From: Laburnicola sp. R22_1
Lineage: Eukaryota; Ascomycota; Dothideomycetes; Pleosporales; Didymosphaeriaceae
Length of the DNA: 64,000 bases
Direction: 5' to 3'
Assembly (NCBI GenBank): GCA_014281115.1
Contig: JACONQ010000014.1
Span: forward strand, 806,001 to 870,000
Shown here: piece after piece, positions 23,465-34,048 of the stretch
Layout: the number at the start of each line of letters is the position of its first letter
How positions within the stretch are numbered: position 1 is the first letter of the stretch
Notes under the pieces: generated by a model
The model's input: the letters and a program-made list of their open reading frames with translations, nothing else
Databases searched by the model: none
Told to the model about the DNA's origin: nothing
Translations under genes and position numbers: made by a program

Positions 23465-24154
23465 CTGTGTCCGTGCACTCAACGCCCGGATTCAGTCAAC
23501 GCCCGCCTTTTACTAGGAAAATCAAAGAAAATAAGCAACTTCACAGCTATATAACTCTTTAGCTACTTTTTCTTTTTAAAAGCTTTCTTAATTAAAGTTA
23601 TAGAGAAAGACTATCTCTATAACTCTAGAATTTTGGTTTTCTAATAATAATTAATTTTAAGAAAAAGTATAAAAGTACTAAAACTTAAGTCTCTAAATTT
23701 AAAAATAATTTTTTTAGAAGTAAAGTATGCTGTTTAGAATATAGTTTATATTAAGACTTTTTTATAAAGGACTACTTAAGAAGATAGATTATCTTTCCTA
23801 ATTTTTATTTAAAAAAATAAAAAGATAATATAACTTTCTAGTTAATAGTTTTATTAGAAAGAACTTAATATAAACTATATTCTAAACAGCATACTTTACT
23901 TCTAAAAAAATTTATTTTTAAATTTAGAGACTTAAGTTTTAGTACTTTTATACTTTTTCTTAAAATTAATTATTATTAGAAAACAAAATTCTAGAGTTAT
24001 AGAGATAGTCTTTCTCTATAACTTTAATTAAGAAAGCTTTTAAAAAGAAAAAGTAGCTAAAGAGTTATATAGCTGTGAAGTTGCTTATTTTCTTTGATTT
24101 TCCTAGTAAAAGGCGGGCGTTGACTGAATCCGGGCGTTGAGTGCACGGACACAG
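23465..24154. mobile_element. palindromic MITE (foldback element), copy B
   Basis: The 690-bp element is again almost entirely an inverted repeat, flanked by TA (23463-23464 and 24155-24156). Its first roughly 40 bases (CTGTGTCCGTGCACTC...) are the same as the termini of the coding pogo-like element at 30083-32195, so that element is the likely source of its transposase. TCAACGCCC occurs twice, 17 bp apart. Its interior is related to that of the neighbouring element but the termini differ. Confidence 0.85.
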
Positions 24155-24586
24155 TAGGGCATTCTTTGGTATTGATGACCAAACGCAACGCTGAACTTCA
24201 AGCTGCTAATGAGGCCGCCACACGATGTAAATTATATAAAAGAAAGCGATTGCAGCAAGAAGGAGTCCTTACAGTTGAAGAGGGCCAGCGACTGGCTACT
24301 CTAAAGGACTTTAGGGTGCGTAGTGATGGCAAGAAGGCAAAGAAGAGGGTGCGCACTAATGGAGGCGAATCCGCTCAACGGCGCTGTGGACGCTGCGGCA
24401 AGCCTGGGCACAATAAAAAAACCTGTAGACAGCTTATAGAAGTAGATTCTGAATAGTTTAGCCTATTTAGACTATCGAAAATAGTTTATGTTGACTCTAT
24501 ACTATCGTGAATAGTACAGAACTTGGTGGGGTCTTGGCAAAGTGTCCGACTCGATGGAGTGTCCGACTCGAGTGCAAAGTACGTTA

Positions 24587-25241
24587 CTAGAAACTAAGAA
24601 GAACACTATATTTATTAAAAGGGAGCTAAAAAAGATATAATCCCTTATTAAGTATATTAAAGAGGGTAATAGTTTCTACCTAGAGTATATAGTGTATATT
24701 AAGGCGCTCTACAAGTATTACTACTTGCAGAGATAGTTGCTAGGTCTAATTGTTTATTTATAGGTTAATTATGTGGCGTTAATTCTACCTAGGGGTAGGA
24801 CGACAAAGGCTTTCATCTCAAATAACATGACAAAAAAAGCAGAGCCCCCTGCTTAGTAATCAAAAAGAGCGTGAAAAGGTGATTGGGCACAAAAAAAGCG
24901 CGTTCGAACTGCTAAGCGAGCTTGGCGGTCTTGGCGTGAGGCTCCCACAAGCAAAATTTTCACGAAGAGGCCACTTGGAACTTTGGGGGATAAAACTTGG
25001 GCGCGGCCACGCTGCAAGCCATCTCCTCCGCCATCCCGATTGTCGCAAACAACACGAGTCGACATGTCGACAGGTACGTACTGAAGGTGTGGACGGGGTG
25101 CGAGTGAGTTCAAACTGTCGTCGCGTTGTCGGGTGGTGTTCGAGGTTGGTTTCAACCTCAAACCAAAAAAACAGGTCAAAAAAGGTGTTCGGCAAGCCGA
25201 CCATAGGTTAATTATAAGAGGGGTGTTTAGTGCTACTTTAT
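24587..25241. other. repeat sequence between the pogo nest and the HET pseudogene
   Basis: 24587-24780 is AT-rich and appears to continue the host repeat of 16940-17091. 24780-24860 is an inverted-orientation match to 44607-44705. 24860-25210 is GC-balanced and without a recognisable product. Around 25211-25285 the sequence becomes AT-rich again and seems to truncate the HET gene end. Confidence 0.5.
24780..24860 (-). repeat. short dispersed repeat, copy related to 44607-44705
   Basis: The reverse complement matches 44607-44705 over about 90 bases, including a GCAGAGGGCTCTGC-type hairpin centre and a CCTAGGTAGA end. This copy has C/G where the other has T/A at several positions, as expected if the other was RIP-mutated. 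Confidence 0.65.
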
Positions 25242-27779
25242 CTAGTTTAAAATTAAACTATTTAGCTTAAAAAGCAAAATCAAACACATGTCGAGCACCT
25301 TGTGGTAACAAGACCGAGTGGGAGAGCTGAGATATTCTTTTGTGGGCACGATTTGAAATGCCGGAACTGAAACGGTACACGCAGTGAAGCGAAGCAACTT
25401 GTTCGCGATGTGGGGATCCTTTCTATTTGGGTCCACTTGCGGCGCTGTGACGAGCCACATGGAGCCACGGACATGGTCAGGGACAGATTTAGCGAATATT
25501 TTCTCCCTTTGTGGCTCTTCTCTGGCTGGAATGTCGGTCACTTTGTCTTTCTGGTTGACTTCTATGGTATCTGAGGGGAGACCGTGATTCGTGCTATCAT
25601 TTGCTGTTCCCATTGGCACAAAACTCGTCTTTTCCGCTTGGATCTTGTCGGTAACTGGGCCATTAAAGGTTTCATAGACTTCCACACTCGGGTTTGGCAA
25701 GAGTATTCTCCCCTTGGCACGGTGGAATAGCCGATAGTCCACGGAGCCGTCCCACCCTGCCCAGGACCAGCTTGGGAATAGTGGATCAGGCCCGTTAGTA
25801 GTGCCCATATAGAGACCCAACTGAGCCCCTCGACCTGGAAGCCGTGCCATAGGCGACCAGAACAGAGCATGGCTGAGTACTGCTGCCGGGAGGCCATGGA
25901 GAGTCATGCTCTCGAAATGTTCATCTAGAACTGCAAACATTCCGGCAAAGGCATTCAGTATATCGGACTTGAAAGACAGGTTGCGTTGACTGAAAGTCTC
26001 TACGAGCTTGGTGTAAACGTGGAAAGCCTTGGTGATCCTCTCGGGCTGCGCGAAGTCGTAGATTGGGTCAAGGCCAAATAGTGGATTGCTGTGGTTCTCG
26101 TTGTCCGAGGTGTGCTCGTCATTCAACGGGGTCTGGTCAGGCATGCATGCTTCGTACTTTTCGTTGGCCCCGCACTCGCTGAGCGTTTCTTCCCCACATT
26201 GAAAATATATAGCATCCGGTGCGAAGTACAAACAGCGTCTAGAAAGGAGATGTTCTTGCACGATCCAACCTCTAGAGTTCCACTGAGAGAGCTCCAAAGC
26301 GAGATGTAAAGGACGCGGCGTTGCTACCAGATGAATCGACTCCTTCTCTTCGCTATCAGGATCATTGTCAAGATCCGGTGACTGGTCGGAGACAGTGAGA
26401 GTAGTGATTTTCTGGGGTTCTCTGGTCCCTGCCCGGATCCCAGGGAGTCCAGCATCCGCATTGGTACCTTCGAGTGCAATGATGGTAGCGAAAGCCTATC
26501 CGTAGACTATATCCATGTTCGGAATGTGCAGGGCCATTTGAACTTCGTCATCCTGCACCGAGCAAACGGCATCAACCCAGAGGTACCTTTCTCCAAGTAA
26601 CTGGACAAAATCAATCGCGTCTCTGATAGTTTTGGGAAATGGGATTCTGTTAAGAGACCCAGCCTGACATCGCTCTTCGTAATTGGCCTTGAGCGTCTTG
26701 TACATGTCCACCTGACCCCAAACGTAGCTCAAGGCGAAGTACTTCTCATCCGAGAGCGCAGATACCAAGCATCCTTCCTTAACGTCGATGAAATTCATAC
26801 GCATTATATGTTCCGCTCGCCTTCCCGATCGCGGATGATAACACGCAGAGCCGTGGCTGCGGTCACAGTAATTCAGCCACGTCTTGACTAGGTCCGGATT
26901 GATTTGTTGTTGACTCTGGGGATTTTCCAAACTTTGCAACAGTGTTGATTGTGGGCCCATTTCCCAGGCTTGCCGTAGAGCTTGAAAGTAGTTTTGAGGT
27001 GTCACAGTCCTCAGTTCACCGACGTGCTTCAATCCATAGTCGATCCTCAGCAACTTTTCGCTTGTCGAGAGCTTCCCCGAACTCAAACGCACACCTTGCA
27101 CCTCTATGTCAATGGCTGCAAGTTGAGGGTGAAGTGTCCCCGCCTTCGTCGTGATTAGAGACAGAACGAGTGCGCAGATAGCACAGCTCTTCCTGCTGCG
27201 AAGCTGAGAGAAGTTGCTAAAAGGTAACCATGCATGTTTCGCAGTGAGTTCGAAGCCGTGCGTAGTCGGCTGCAGCACCTTGGAGAGGTCTCGACACATC
27301 CGACAAAGCGCGTCGTTCGGGTGTCTTCCTTTGAGTAGAGCATCATCCAAGGACTTCTGCTCCGCTTGCGCAGTCATGGAGTCCATCTCTTGTACTGAGT
27401 AGCTTTTTGTGACATCGTACCCCAAGATATCACTCATCAAGCCACTCATATCCATTATGATGTTTCCAACCTCATCTATGGCTAGCTTGCGGACACCAAA
27501 TTCGTTATTGTAATCGTCCGTCTTGATAAATTGCCTCTCCCGATGTTCTTTGTCGGCAGCCGCTTTATTACCAACGAGCTTCGCTATTCCAGCTGCAATC
27601 TCATCATCGGAAAGTGCTTGTCCGTCCTTGATGGCTTGACACAAAACCTGCAGTCGCAGACCATACTCTCCGTGAAACTGCGCGAGTCCAAGAGTTGCGG
27701 AGCTTTGAGACTGTCGAGAATTGCGCAATAGATTTGGTATTTCCATCTCAGCCAGTCGTCTCATGGAGTTATCAGGCTA
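25242..27779 (-). pseudogene. HET (heterokaryon incompatibility) domain protein, broken
   Basis: One minus-strand frame runs from about 27764 to 25242 with a single TAG at 26496-26498, and another TAG (27777-27779) separates it from the TPR part. The HET signature is clear: FALSYVWG, then IRDAIDFVQLLGERYLWVDAVCSVQDD, then after the stop AFATIIALEGTNADAGLPG. Further on come the WNSRGWIVQEHLLSRRCLYF block and the conserved DILNAFAG and FPSWSWAGWDG segments. HET domains trigger cell death after non-self recognition between fungal strains. The stop stands where relatives usually have a Gln or other residue before AF, so a C-to-T change is likely. The C-terminus runs into AT-rich repeat near 25285 and is probably truncated. 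Confidence 0.8.
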
Positions 27780-29973
27780 TGCCATGGTAAGCACCTGCAA
27801 AGAGTTTCGCAAATCCCCTAGCCAGCGTTTATCCAACGAGCCTTGTGAATGGTCACCGCGATCAAACTCAGAGTTGTAATCGCTCGCGATTCTTTCGACG
27901 GAATCCACGAATGCCAGAAGATCGTGGAGGTCGCGAGTCAGGTTGTATTTCTCCAATAGGAGCTCTGCTTTTATGTTTTGACACTGGCGTTTCTCGGCAT
28001 AATTCTTTGGCATCTCGTTCATGGCCGACTGGGTGGCTTCCAAAGCCATCTGATATCCTGGATTTTCTGCGACTTGGCTACCAATGTGAGCAGGCTGCTA
28101 AAATAGTGGGATAGAAATCTCCCTCATTTTGTGTGACCTCGCGGTACAGTGCGAAACAAAATGCCTGAATAGTTGGAAGCATTTCTCAAGTCGAGTGCGT
28201 CAGAAGTTTTCTGATATCGTGACGTACATAGATTGACTATCGTTCTAAGCGTAGGTACCCTGTTCTCACAAAACCCGGACATGGTGGCGAGCGCGGATAG
28301 GGAGTATTCAAGTGCGTCGTCCAGGTCTTCGAGTTTGTTGGTCCGATTGAATTTGTCCGCTCCTATGATACCTAGCTGAGCAGTTACCCCGACATATTCT
28401 AGGGTGTCTGGAGTTGTCTTCGAGCGCAACTCGTTGATGAGCTTTAACGCCTCGTTGATATCGTTTTCATCCTGGTTTCTGTGGTAGCGCAAACGAAGCC
28501 GCGACGCAAGGTTGTTGAGGATCATCATGTACGGCTTGGAGTCTTTCGGAGCGGTCTCGCATGTCTCTCTAGCACATGAAATGGCGTCCTCGAGGTCTTC
28601 TGGTGCTTGAAATAGAGCATACCGCTGAGAAAAGGGCGTAGCCAAAGTTGTTAAGAGCCTCGAAGTAAGCGGATGGATCGCGGCTGAGAAGATCAGTACC
28701 TAGGTAGCCACCGCTGCGTCCTTTGCTTGACGACCACTCGAGACGGCCGCTTCCAATGCACGCCGTGAATTTGTTGCTGCATATTCGGACATTTTGACGT
28801 ACGTCAAGGTGCTTAGGTGTTTAGGACGATCTGGAGAGCCGCGTGGAATACGACGTAGTATGGTTTCCACATGCTCAATGGCATCGTGTATGTAGTGATG
28901 TTGGCCGGTTCTGTCAGCGTTGTGAGGTCTTCGATGCAGACCCGTTGAGTTGACGCAGTGCACAGTTTAAAGTTAACAATTATATTAATTATTTAGGGTT
29001 GCTCCCTCTACTACTAGTCTAGCATATCTTAAATCTACCTTTTATTCTATATATAAATCTTTGCCTTAACACCTCTCTCCTTATTATTAAGCTTATAGTC
29101 CTTATCCTTCTTAATAATAGTAGTAAAGGCGGCCCTTTGCCTCTAAATATACGCGCAATTAATGCCTTAGTGTTAATTACCTACTATCCTTATAAGAGAC
29201 ACCTTAAGTAAGGGGAGTTAAACTTATAGGTTTGCTCTACTAAGATCTTAAGGTGTAGCTCTAGCAGCTAAAGGCCCTAGGTACTAGTAATACTGTGTGC
29301 CTTTGCCCTTTTACTTATAATCTAACTTCTTCTAGTGCAGTAGTTATTAAAGTAAGGGAGTTAAGAAATATAGGTTTAAGAATTGCTTATACTACTATAG
29401 TACATTAATAGAGCTATAATAGTTTTATTAATAGGAGGGATTAAGGTTGCTATATTAGTTGCAGATCGCCTTTATAATAGGTTATAATAAGAACGTAGGG
29501 TAGAGGCACTAGCTTTTATCCTGCTTCTCTTATTACCGCCCTTTAATAGGCTATCTCGCCGCCCTTTAGAGCTCTATAGTCAAATAGTGACTCTAAGGTC
29601 ACTATCCTATAGTTTAATTGCTCTGCAGCTATTATGTAATCTACCCTTACAATTATCGCGTCATTCTTTAGCTCCCTACTATAGCTAATCCTAATTACGC
29701 CTTTTTTCTACGTACTTTGGCTATTAAACCTTAGTTGTGCTTGCTGTTAAGTCTTATAACCTGTAAAAGGTTAGGTCGACTATAAACTGATATGAATGAA
29801 TGAAAAATGTCAGCGTTGTGGATGAGGATGGTCACTAGCTCGGGTCTGACCACCACTTCCTGCTCGAGACTTAGCTTGCCCGAAGAAAGAGCCTGACGCG
29901 CGCCGCCATGTTCATCCAAGATGCGGAAAATGGCTTCTGCACTGTCAGTGCTCGACGAGAGATGTTCCGCCAT
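27777..29973 (-). pseudogene. N-terminal TPR-like part of the HET gene, broken
   Basis: The ATG at 29973 (GGTAATGGC) opens about 54 residues before the reading is cut at an insertion (28928-29807). Coding resumes at 28927 with a repeated HNAD segment and continues as helical tetratricopeptide-like repeats (IHDAIEHVETILRR, EDLEDAISCARETC, EDLDDALEYSLSALATMSG, YQMALEATQSAMNEMP). Frameshifts near 28640-28700 and 28050-28125 and stops break it. The pattern of paired-helix repeats with a conserved A-x-E-Y/A is typical of TPR arrays that precede effector domains in fungal recognition proteins. It lies directly upstream of, and in sequence with, the HET domain. Confidence 0.7.
28928..29807. mobile_element. 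insertion within the TPR part, flanked by 13-bp direct repeats
   Basis: TGTCAGCGTTGTG stands at 28915-28927 and again at 29808-29820, and joining the flanks through one copy restores the protein frame (..ILIHNAD|RTGQHHY..). The roughly 880-bp insert is mostly AT-rich and RIP-affected, with a GC-balanced first 40 bases. It ends GAATGAATGAAAAA, a possible A-rich tail. A long, odd-length duplication and an A-rich end suggest a LINE-type insertion, but no reverse transcriptase can be read. Part of it is repeated at 44540-44788. Confidence 0.55.
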
Positions 29974-30082
29974 TACCAGAGCAAATTGAGAGTGGATAGT
30001 GAATGATAACGAAGTTGCAGCCTAGTCTGTGTTGGTGGGGGCGGTTTAATATGCGGGGAACCGGGGGAGGGCACCGCCACTA

Positions 30083-32195
30083 CTGTGTCCGTGCACTCAA
30101 CGCCCGGATTCAGTCAACGCCCCGCTGAACGCAAACCACCCCAAATTTCAACACGCCATAACGCCACTAATATGAGCTCAATTGAGGCTGCAATTAAAGA
30201 AATAGAATCGCTAAGGTTAGAAGAATCTTTCTCTTATACTAAGATCGCTAGCAAGCATGGCGTTGATCGAAGTACGCTGTCGCGAAGGCACCAAGCGATT
30301 CAAACGACGCGTGCAACTGCGGGGTTTAACCGACGGAAACTCAGTCCCCAACAAGAGCAGGAGCTTGTACAATACATTGAAGGGCTTACAGCGCGTCACT
30401 TGCCACCCACAAGAGAGATGATACGAAATTTCGCGTTAACAATAGCCAAGGAGCCAGTGAGCGAGAGCTGGGTTACTCGCTTCATCAACCGACACAACAT
30501 CCATCTAATCTCTCAATAGGCAGCTGGTATGGACAGCAATCGCCACCAAGCCGACTTAGGGGATAAATACAGCCTGTATTTTAATCTCCTAGGTGCCAAA
30601 ATCAAGGAATATAACATCGAGCCTCGTCACACGTATAATATGGATAAAAAAGGCTTCTTAATTGGTATCACTAGCCGATCAAAACAAGTGTTCAGCAGAC
30701 GAATGTGGGAGAATAAGGAGGTTATAGCATCTCTCCAAGATGGCTCTTGTGAATAGATTACCCTCCTAGCGTGTGTTTGCGCTGATGGATCAGCCTTGCC
30801 GCCAAGCCTTATCTATCAGGCTACCAACAAGGCTATACAATCAAGCTAGGTAGAGGATATTAAGGCAGGAGAGCACTCAGTACACATTTCCTCGTCGCCT
30901 TCAGGCTGGACAAACAACAATATCAGCCTTGCCTGGCTTGAACAGGTGTTTAATCGCTACACTAAGGCAAAAGCTCGACAGTCTTACCAGTTACTCATCC
31001 TTAATGGCCATAGATCTCACGTTACTATGGATTTTATCGACTATTGCGACCATAACAGGATACTCCTAGCCATCTTCCCTCCTCATTCAACCCACACGCT
31101 TTAGCCACTTAATGTGGTTCTATTTAAGCCTCTATCAACTGCGTACTTAAAGGAGCTATCAGATCACCTCCACCAGAGCCAGGGACTCCTCCCTATTAAG
31201 AAAGGGGACTTCTTCCCTCTATTCTGGGAGGCCTGGACGAGCTCTTTTAAGGAGGAGACGATACTTAAGTCTTTTAAAGCAACAGGCATATCACTATTTA
31301 ACCCAGAGGTTATACTTAAAAGGTTCACTAACACTACCCTAGATGAGTAGGAATCGCGAGAGAGCTCTACGTTAGTACTTAGCGGATCTAACTGGCGTAA
31401 ACTAGACTGCCTTGTACGATCCGCAGTAGAAGATCAGAGTAGTAAGGACGCGCAGAAGCTTAGCCGCTCACTCCACCACATCTCAGTTCAAAATGAGTTA
31501 CTTCACTATAAGATTGCTAGGTTAAGAGAGGCTCTTACTACAAAAAAGAAGCATAAGAAGAAGGGAAAACCTCTAGATCTGCAATAACGTCAAGAGTACT
31601 ATGGGGGGGCGGTTTTCTGGTCACCAAGGAAGGTTAGGGAGGCTCGCGTACGTCAGTCTGTAAAGGAACAAGAGGAGAAGGAGCAGAAGCTTCAAAAAGC
31701 TAAGAAGGCTGAGTTAAAGAAGGCAGCTAAGCTATGCAAGGAGAAAATTGCAGAGGAGAAGCGTGTGGCGAGGGAGGCAGCTAAGGTAGCCAAGGAGAAG
31801 GAGAAGGCTAAGAAGGTAGCAGAGCGTGCTTGCCAGAGAGAAGCTCGCGACGATGCAAAAGCTCTACAATCTACCTAAAAGGGTAAGAGAAAGGCCTCGC
31901 AGCCATCTATACAGAGCAACAAGCGTTAGAAACGCGTAGTTAATACTATAACTACTCAGGAGGCTTCAGGTGCCGCATTAGCAGCTCCACCTAAGACCAC
32001 GCGGCACGGCCGCAACGTTAAGCTTCTAAGTAAATATAAGTAGCATAGGTGAATCGCAAGCATTAAAATAGTACTCTACTACAAAATCTCGTAATAATAG
32101 CGATTTTGTGTGGCTCTGCAGCCTTATTTTAGTTAAGCTGCTATGGTGTTCAGCGGGGCGTTGACTGAATCCGGGCGTTGAGTGCACGGACACAG
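30083..32195 (+). mobile_element. pogo-like transposon, autonomous partner of palindromic MITE B
   Basis: The element is 2,113 bp with inverted termini (CTGTGTCCGTGCACTC...) and TA duplications (30081-30082, 32196-32197). TCAACGCCC occurs at 30096-30104 and 17 bp later. It lies about 110 bases upstream of the ATG of the TPR/HET gene, so it separates that gene from its promoter. Confidence 0.9.
30172..32043 (+). pseudogene. pogo-like transposase inactivated by stop codons
   Basis: From ATG 30172 to TAG 32041-32043 a single frame of 624 codons can be read without indels, broken by several TAG/TAA codons that replace Gln or Trp. The N-terminal psq-type HTH (YTKIASKHGVDRSTLSRRH), CENP-B-like HTH and DDE core are present, but the core reads MDKKGF, LNGHRSH and .PLNVVLF, so two catalytic aspartates are Asn. 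The long Lys/Glu/Ala tail is coiled-coil like. The pattern is that of RIP. Closest relative in the window is the transposase at 20732-22609. Confidence 0.85.
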
Positions 32196-32197
32196 TA

Positions 32198-32889
32198 AAT
32201 ACGAGGGCTGAACACGACCTCGGAAGGCTGACAAGAGTAGTAAAATCCATTATCTAATCCACCGCTACCTAGGTATGCTGTTGCCATTTCAGGACCACTG
32301 CAGCCATTTTCCTTACATGCTGCTTCTGTATGTGCGCCTTACGTTTATCAGCACTGAGGTAGGACTTGACGGCACGGCATTGGAAGCTCGCACTCTCATG
32401 CATAGAACGAAGTTGTCGACGAAGTCGGGCATTTTGATCAAAGTTCGTCGCACCGGCGGGTTGGTGCTGCTAACACAGATCAGTTTGGGTGTTTTAGAAG
32501 ACTTAGATGTATTCCCTCGAGAACATAGTGTCCACAAATGGAAACTGCTTTGAAAAGAAGCTATTTTTCTTTTGCAATGAGTTCGACTGTTTCGTCGGCA
32601 ATGTTGCAGCATTATAGTTGCGCCGAGGTAAGCAATATCATCGATGTATCCGCGGACAAAACATCCCGTGTAACTCTTCTAATTCGCATACGTACTCTAG
32701 CCATTGCTCAGCGTCTAGTCCTGCCGATAGACTCTAACGCCACAGCACGTAAAGTCTGCGCACGTAGTACATTAATGTTGAAGTCCAGCGAGTCCACCCT
32801 ATTCCTAGGTCTGCTGCACCTGCCCAAGAACTCCATCAGATACGATCCATTTCCCAATCTCATTGTTCGTCTTCCTCGCGTCGCGCTTC
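32198..32889. other. intergenic sequence
   Basis: GC-balanced, no recognisable coding region on either strand. It lies between the pogo-like element and the 3' end of the secreted-protein gene. Confidence 0.35.
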
Positions 32890-34048
32890 TCAACTCCTAA
32901 GGAGCTCAGAGATATTGAGACCCTTAGGCAACGCCGGCATCTGTGCGTCTGCAAAACTTCCACCCATGTCTGCCGATGGGGCCTGAGCAGGACCAACCGA
33001 GATCGCAAGGCAAGCGGCAGTATGAACTGTATCTCCATGGAAAACAACCATGCCTCCAACCCCCAGATTCCCAAGTCGGTACTTATGCTGTATGAGGAAA
33101 TAGCCGATAGTCTTGCCGAGTGGAGTGCCCAAGATAGCCTTGCCGCTTTCTGTTGTGGTCGATATCCATGTTCCAGGCCATGGCTTGAGCACATCGTGCA
33201 TGGAATCCAAAGCTCTCTTGATGACACGCCGTGTCTCTTGGTTCTCGATGCTCGCTATAAAGTACCAGCGCAAATTCCCAATATGTTGCGGACTCGCTGA
33301 ATGTGACCACAGAGATCATTGTAGGTCGGATAAAGCACGCGGTATCGGTATCTCAGCGGCTGGAACTGGCGGTTGGCGATCCAGAGCGGCACTGGCCGGG
33401 CTCTTGACATTGAGGTTAATGATGACGCCATCTTCGGGGCTGTAGCCAAAGATTGCATGGCTACCTGTGTACCTGAACCAATGGCCTGTTGTCGACTGGT
33501 AGACCTGCTTGGCACGATCGTAAAGGTCAAAATGGCCGACTTTAGCAACCACAATACGCCCTCCATCCTGTCTATCCCTATCCGATAATCCGAGTGCTTG
33601 AAGAGCACGAGCAACGCCATACCAGTAGGGGGGGTTTCCGACAGCTCCCAAGTTGCGTTGCACTAGAGTGGTGCTATATTTGACAGTGTAGCCGTTGCCT
33701 TTGAGGTGTTCGAGTGCCCAGTAGCTCTGTATGGTGTTCGGCTGGCTGGGGTACGTCTGTGCTACTTGTTGGTCTGTCTTCCAAAAAGCTTGTGTAAAGG
33801 CATCGCCTTTGCAAACGCAGGCATTCCAGAGGGTGTCGTCTGCAGCCTGCTGGGGAGTTGGCCTGCCGGGTGGAAAATGAGTGTATGACTCAACAACGAA
33901 CCGCAAACAGGTGGAGCGCTTACCATCTACGTTCTAACGAGGAGTTGTGAGAAACAGCATGGTTAGCCTCGTTGAGTGCAAGGGAACCCTGTAAGCGGAG
34001 GCAAAAAACAGCCAGCATGGCCAGAAACGCCCCGAATCCGAACTTCAT
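32890..34048 (-). CDS. predicted secreted protein, family not recognised
   Basis: The ATG at 34048 starts a signal peptide (basic residue, hydrophobic core GAFLAMLAVFCLRL, Ala-Leu near the cut site), followed by a short segment with an NSS sequon ending in ERRW, a possible processing site. A 61-nt intron (33923-33863, GTAAGC..GGCAG) joins it to the main exon. That exon stays in one frame to the stop at 32890 except for a TGA at 33316-33318. A 42-nt in-frame GT..AG segment (about 33336-33295) would remove this TGA and give about 351 residues. If it is not an intron, the protein ends at 223 residues or the gene is broken. Two cysteines (CVCKG) follow the pro-region. No catalytic motif is recognised. 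Candidate extracellular or effector-like protein. Confidence 0.5.

Larger units (their letters stand above)
17211..24456 (+). pseudogene. pogo-type transposase in three pieces
   Basis: The pieces are 17211-17478 (N-terminal helix-turn-helix and CENP-B-like region, ending in ARGFPPQL..IADSL), 19576-20633 (the DDE core with NFDKAGFIIG, LLILDSYKSH and LLQPLNMGCF, then a region before the coiled tail) and 24157-24456 (C-terminal tail with a CX2CX4HX4C zinc knuckle, CGRCGKPGHNKKTC). Removing the inserted elements and one TA copy at each site keeps the reading frame across both joins, which proves the insertions interrupted one gene. In-frame TAG/TAA codons replace expected Trp or Gln residues, and the expected DG(H)ESH and PLD residues are changed (DSYKSH, PLN). 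The protein is dead. Confidence 0.85.
17092..24584 (+). mobile_element. pogo-like (Fot/pogo, Tc1-mariner superfamily) transposon split by other elements
   Basis: The termini are perfect inverted repeats of about 59 bp and both ends are flanked by TA (17090-17091, 24585-24586), the standard Tc1/mariner target duplication. The span is 7,493 bp, but removing the insertions 17479-19577 and 20634-24156 leaves about 1,871 bp, a normal size for a fungal pogo-type element. Each terminal repeat contains CGAGTCGGACACT twice, 17 bp apart. It lies in AT-rich RIP-affected DNA. Confidence 0.9.

Noticed and set aside
24853..25211. GC-balanced open frames on both strands beside the pogo nest
   Set aside because: No protein likeness on either strand; part of the region belongs to a dispersed repeat.
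33255..33620. Minus-strand frame ending ..RVLYPTYNDLCGHIQRV..
   Set aside because: Overlaps the secreted-protein exon in another frame. The signal-peptide gene explains the region better.
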